DNA from: Blasia pusilla
Taxonomy: Eukaryota > Marchantiophyta > Marchantiopsida > Blasiales
NCBI GenBank assembly: GCA_050084515.1
Contig: CM114274.1
Span: forward strand, 24,986,001 to 25,050,000
DNA: 64,000 nt
Direction of reading: 5' to 3'
Numbering within the stretch: the stretch's first letter is position 1; each line of letters begins with the position of its first letter. The position numbers were made by a program, and so were the translations under genes. The notes below the pieces were generated by a model, which saw only the letters and a list, made by a program, of their open reading frames with translations, had not been told where the DNA came from and ran no database searches. Below are positions 62,401 to 64,000 of this stretch, piece by piece.

Positions 62401-64000
62401 CAGATACTTCCACTACAAAAGGAATAAATCCATCAATCTCTTATCTCACTACGTAACTTAACTTCTTCATTCTTGTTGATGCTTTGGCCGAATAACCTTT
62501 AGTATATCCAACACGAAACAATCTTTTTTTAATCATAGTTAAGTTAGAATCTATGACATGCAGCGCATAAGTGGGAAAGAATCAACTCAAAAAGAGAAAA
62601 GACAAGATACATGAGATAAAGATGAGAGTGGGGCCTTAGATTGTTGAAAAGTAAGGATGAGGTTGAGATAAAGATGAGAGTGGGGCCATAGGTTGGTGAA
62701 AAGTAAAATAAGAATGAGGTTGGGGAAGATGAAGTAGGAACATTAGAGTCCAAAGAAGATCCTCTCATGCTATAAGAATATAACATGTGGCATAAGGATA
62801 GATAGAGCTAATTTATCTTCATTGTATCTATCTCTAAGTATATAAAGGAAGAGGAGAGGCCTCTAGGGACATTCTATCTTGGACCAACTCTAGAGTGGTT
62901 CCATGAGTTGGAGAGTTACACAACCCCATACACCAAGTCGTAACGTTTTGGATTAGCAACCACCACATCACCCAATTGAAGAAAACCACCTCAAGACATG
63001 ACAAGATCAACAATTAGAAGAGGGTTTGCTTGTATAGTAGAAGGTAAGACATGTAGTTGCTCTTGCCCAACGATGTACGTTTCCGAACGAGCCATAAATC
63101 CTACCTCCTCTCACATCACATCATGAATCATTCATTCTCCATCATACGCACATCTAAGAGTGTGGATACCGTTTGTATCAATAGTCTCATGAATACACAT
63201 TTTCCCACATCTAAAAGTGAAGGATGAGGAAGTCCAATGCATGAGCGTATATTTGTCGAGATATACTCCGAGAAAGACGAAATGTAAGAATAAGAGGATT
63301 TGCAATAAGCAATGTCTCTGCTCATGTACCAACACATGAATGGAGACGAGCTCAATGAGTGTTGGAGCATGCCTCGGAAAGAATGCTCAAAGAGTTGATT
63401 TCTCTCGGAGATAAGCTCTTGAAATCGATCGAATCCTTGCATAATCAATCGATTAAAAGGGTATACATAGAATTTCTTATATATTGAAAGGAGTAAGAGC
63501 CCACAAAGATCTCCTTTATTGTTGGAACAATAGATCCCTCTCCTTTGCATCTGCTACATGATCCATCAGGATAGGTGCATCTCTTAGGAGAACCTTGAAG
63601 TCATAATAAAGCAAACCTAATTCTAATCCCCAAAAAAGATTTTGGTGCACATACAAATGTGGAGGAAATCCCCACACCTCCAAAATAACTAGGCAAGATA
63701 GCTTGTTATGAAGCCAAGACACCATCATCTCCCTCAAATTTATTTGGACCAAGAAGTTGGCCAAAAGTGTCAAACTCAAGTAAGAACTCTAAAGTGGATG
63801 GACTAGTGCAAAAAAGGTAGGAGGGACTTCCTCTTAAAAAACATTGTGGACCCCATAAGCCACTTGGGAATCACCTAGATGAGATGAGATAACAAATCAT
63901 GTCATTATATATTTTTCAAAAAGATCTTATTCAAGAACTTTGGTGATATAGTTGATGAAACATAAACATGCACAATCCCATGCTAGTTCATGGCATCCAA
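59492..64000. other. Non-coding, repeat-like DNA after the last IFT46 exon seen
   Basis: No coding exon is supported. If IFT46 is intact, this is its last intron. A GC-richer segment lies at 59.75-61.1 kb and an AT-richer, broken-frame segment at 61.1-64 kb. Minus-strand frames at 63.1-63.8 kb are hydrophobic and unrecognised. A two-copy tandem repeat is at 62613. Confidence 0.45.
62613..62716. repeat. Two-copy 52 bp tandem repeat
   Basis: GAGATAAAGATGAGAGTGGG starts at 62613 and again at 62665, each followed by GCC, a TTG.TGAAAAGTAA block and GATGAGGTT or AATGAGGTT; the second copy has a small insertion. It is purine-rich and non-coding. Confidence 0.75.

Noticed and set aside
63128-63779. 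Minus-strand hydrophobic frames near the right edge
   Set aside because: Two short frames with no recognised motif or splice structure in AT-rich repeat-like DNA; not enough to call a gene.
1-64000. tRNA, rRNA, snRNA genes and CRISPR arrays
   Set aside because: No GGTTCGA-type B box with a matching A box, no rRNA or U-RNA segment, and no regular repeat-spacer array was seen by eye; weak copies could be missed.

Overview
This is plant nuclear DNA, most likely from a seed-free land plant such as a bryophyte. Genes are split by introns with GT..AG borders, and three of the four recognisable genes belong to land-plant or flagellum families: a CLASSY/DRD1-type SNF2 protein, an LNK-type circadian/light co-regulator, and IFT46, an intraflagellar-transport subunit kept by plants with swimming sperm and lost from flowering plants. 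The species itself cannot be fixed from the window.

Layout. 1-3.9 kb: repeat-rich leader or intergenic DNA with a ~92 bp tandem array. 3.9-5.4 kb (+): F-box/Kelch protein in one coding exon. 5.4-7.5 kb: convergent intergenic DNA. 7.5-16.1 kb (-): a CLASSY-like SNF2 gene in five or six coding exons, with unusual amino-acid repeats at both ends and one reading-frame problem. 16.1-27.7 kb: non-coding DNA holding local duplications, pyrimidine tracts, a very AT-rich block (19-20.5 kb), and an array of a ~125 bp unit carrying a 232 bp MITE whose empty site is preserved in sibling units. 27.7-33.7 kb (-): LNK-like gene, five coding exons found; its first coding exon was not located. 33.7-37.4 kb: its 5' side, with three G-boxes. 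37.5-48 kb: lower-GC transposon graveyard with broken Helitron Rep and helicase pieces on opposite strands. 50.1-50.6 kb (-): an unrecognised 152-residue reading frame. 51.2-59.5 kb (+): IFT46, five exons assigned by homology and splice phase (56.6-59.5 kb), with further candidate exons upstream; the conserved C-terminal end was not found before 64 kb. 59.5-64 kb: non-coding, repeat-like.

The genes do not form an operon or an evident pathway. CLASSY proteins act in RNA-directed DNA methylation, so a CLASSY gene in a window with a large decayed transposon block is a coincidence of interest only. All exon models come from reading splice sites and comparing with remembered family motifs; no alignment was run.
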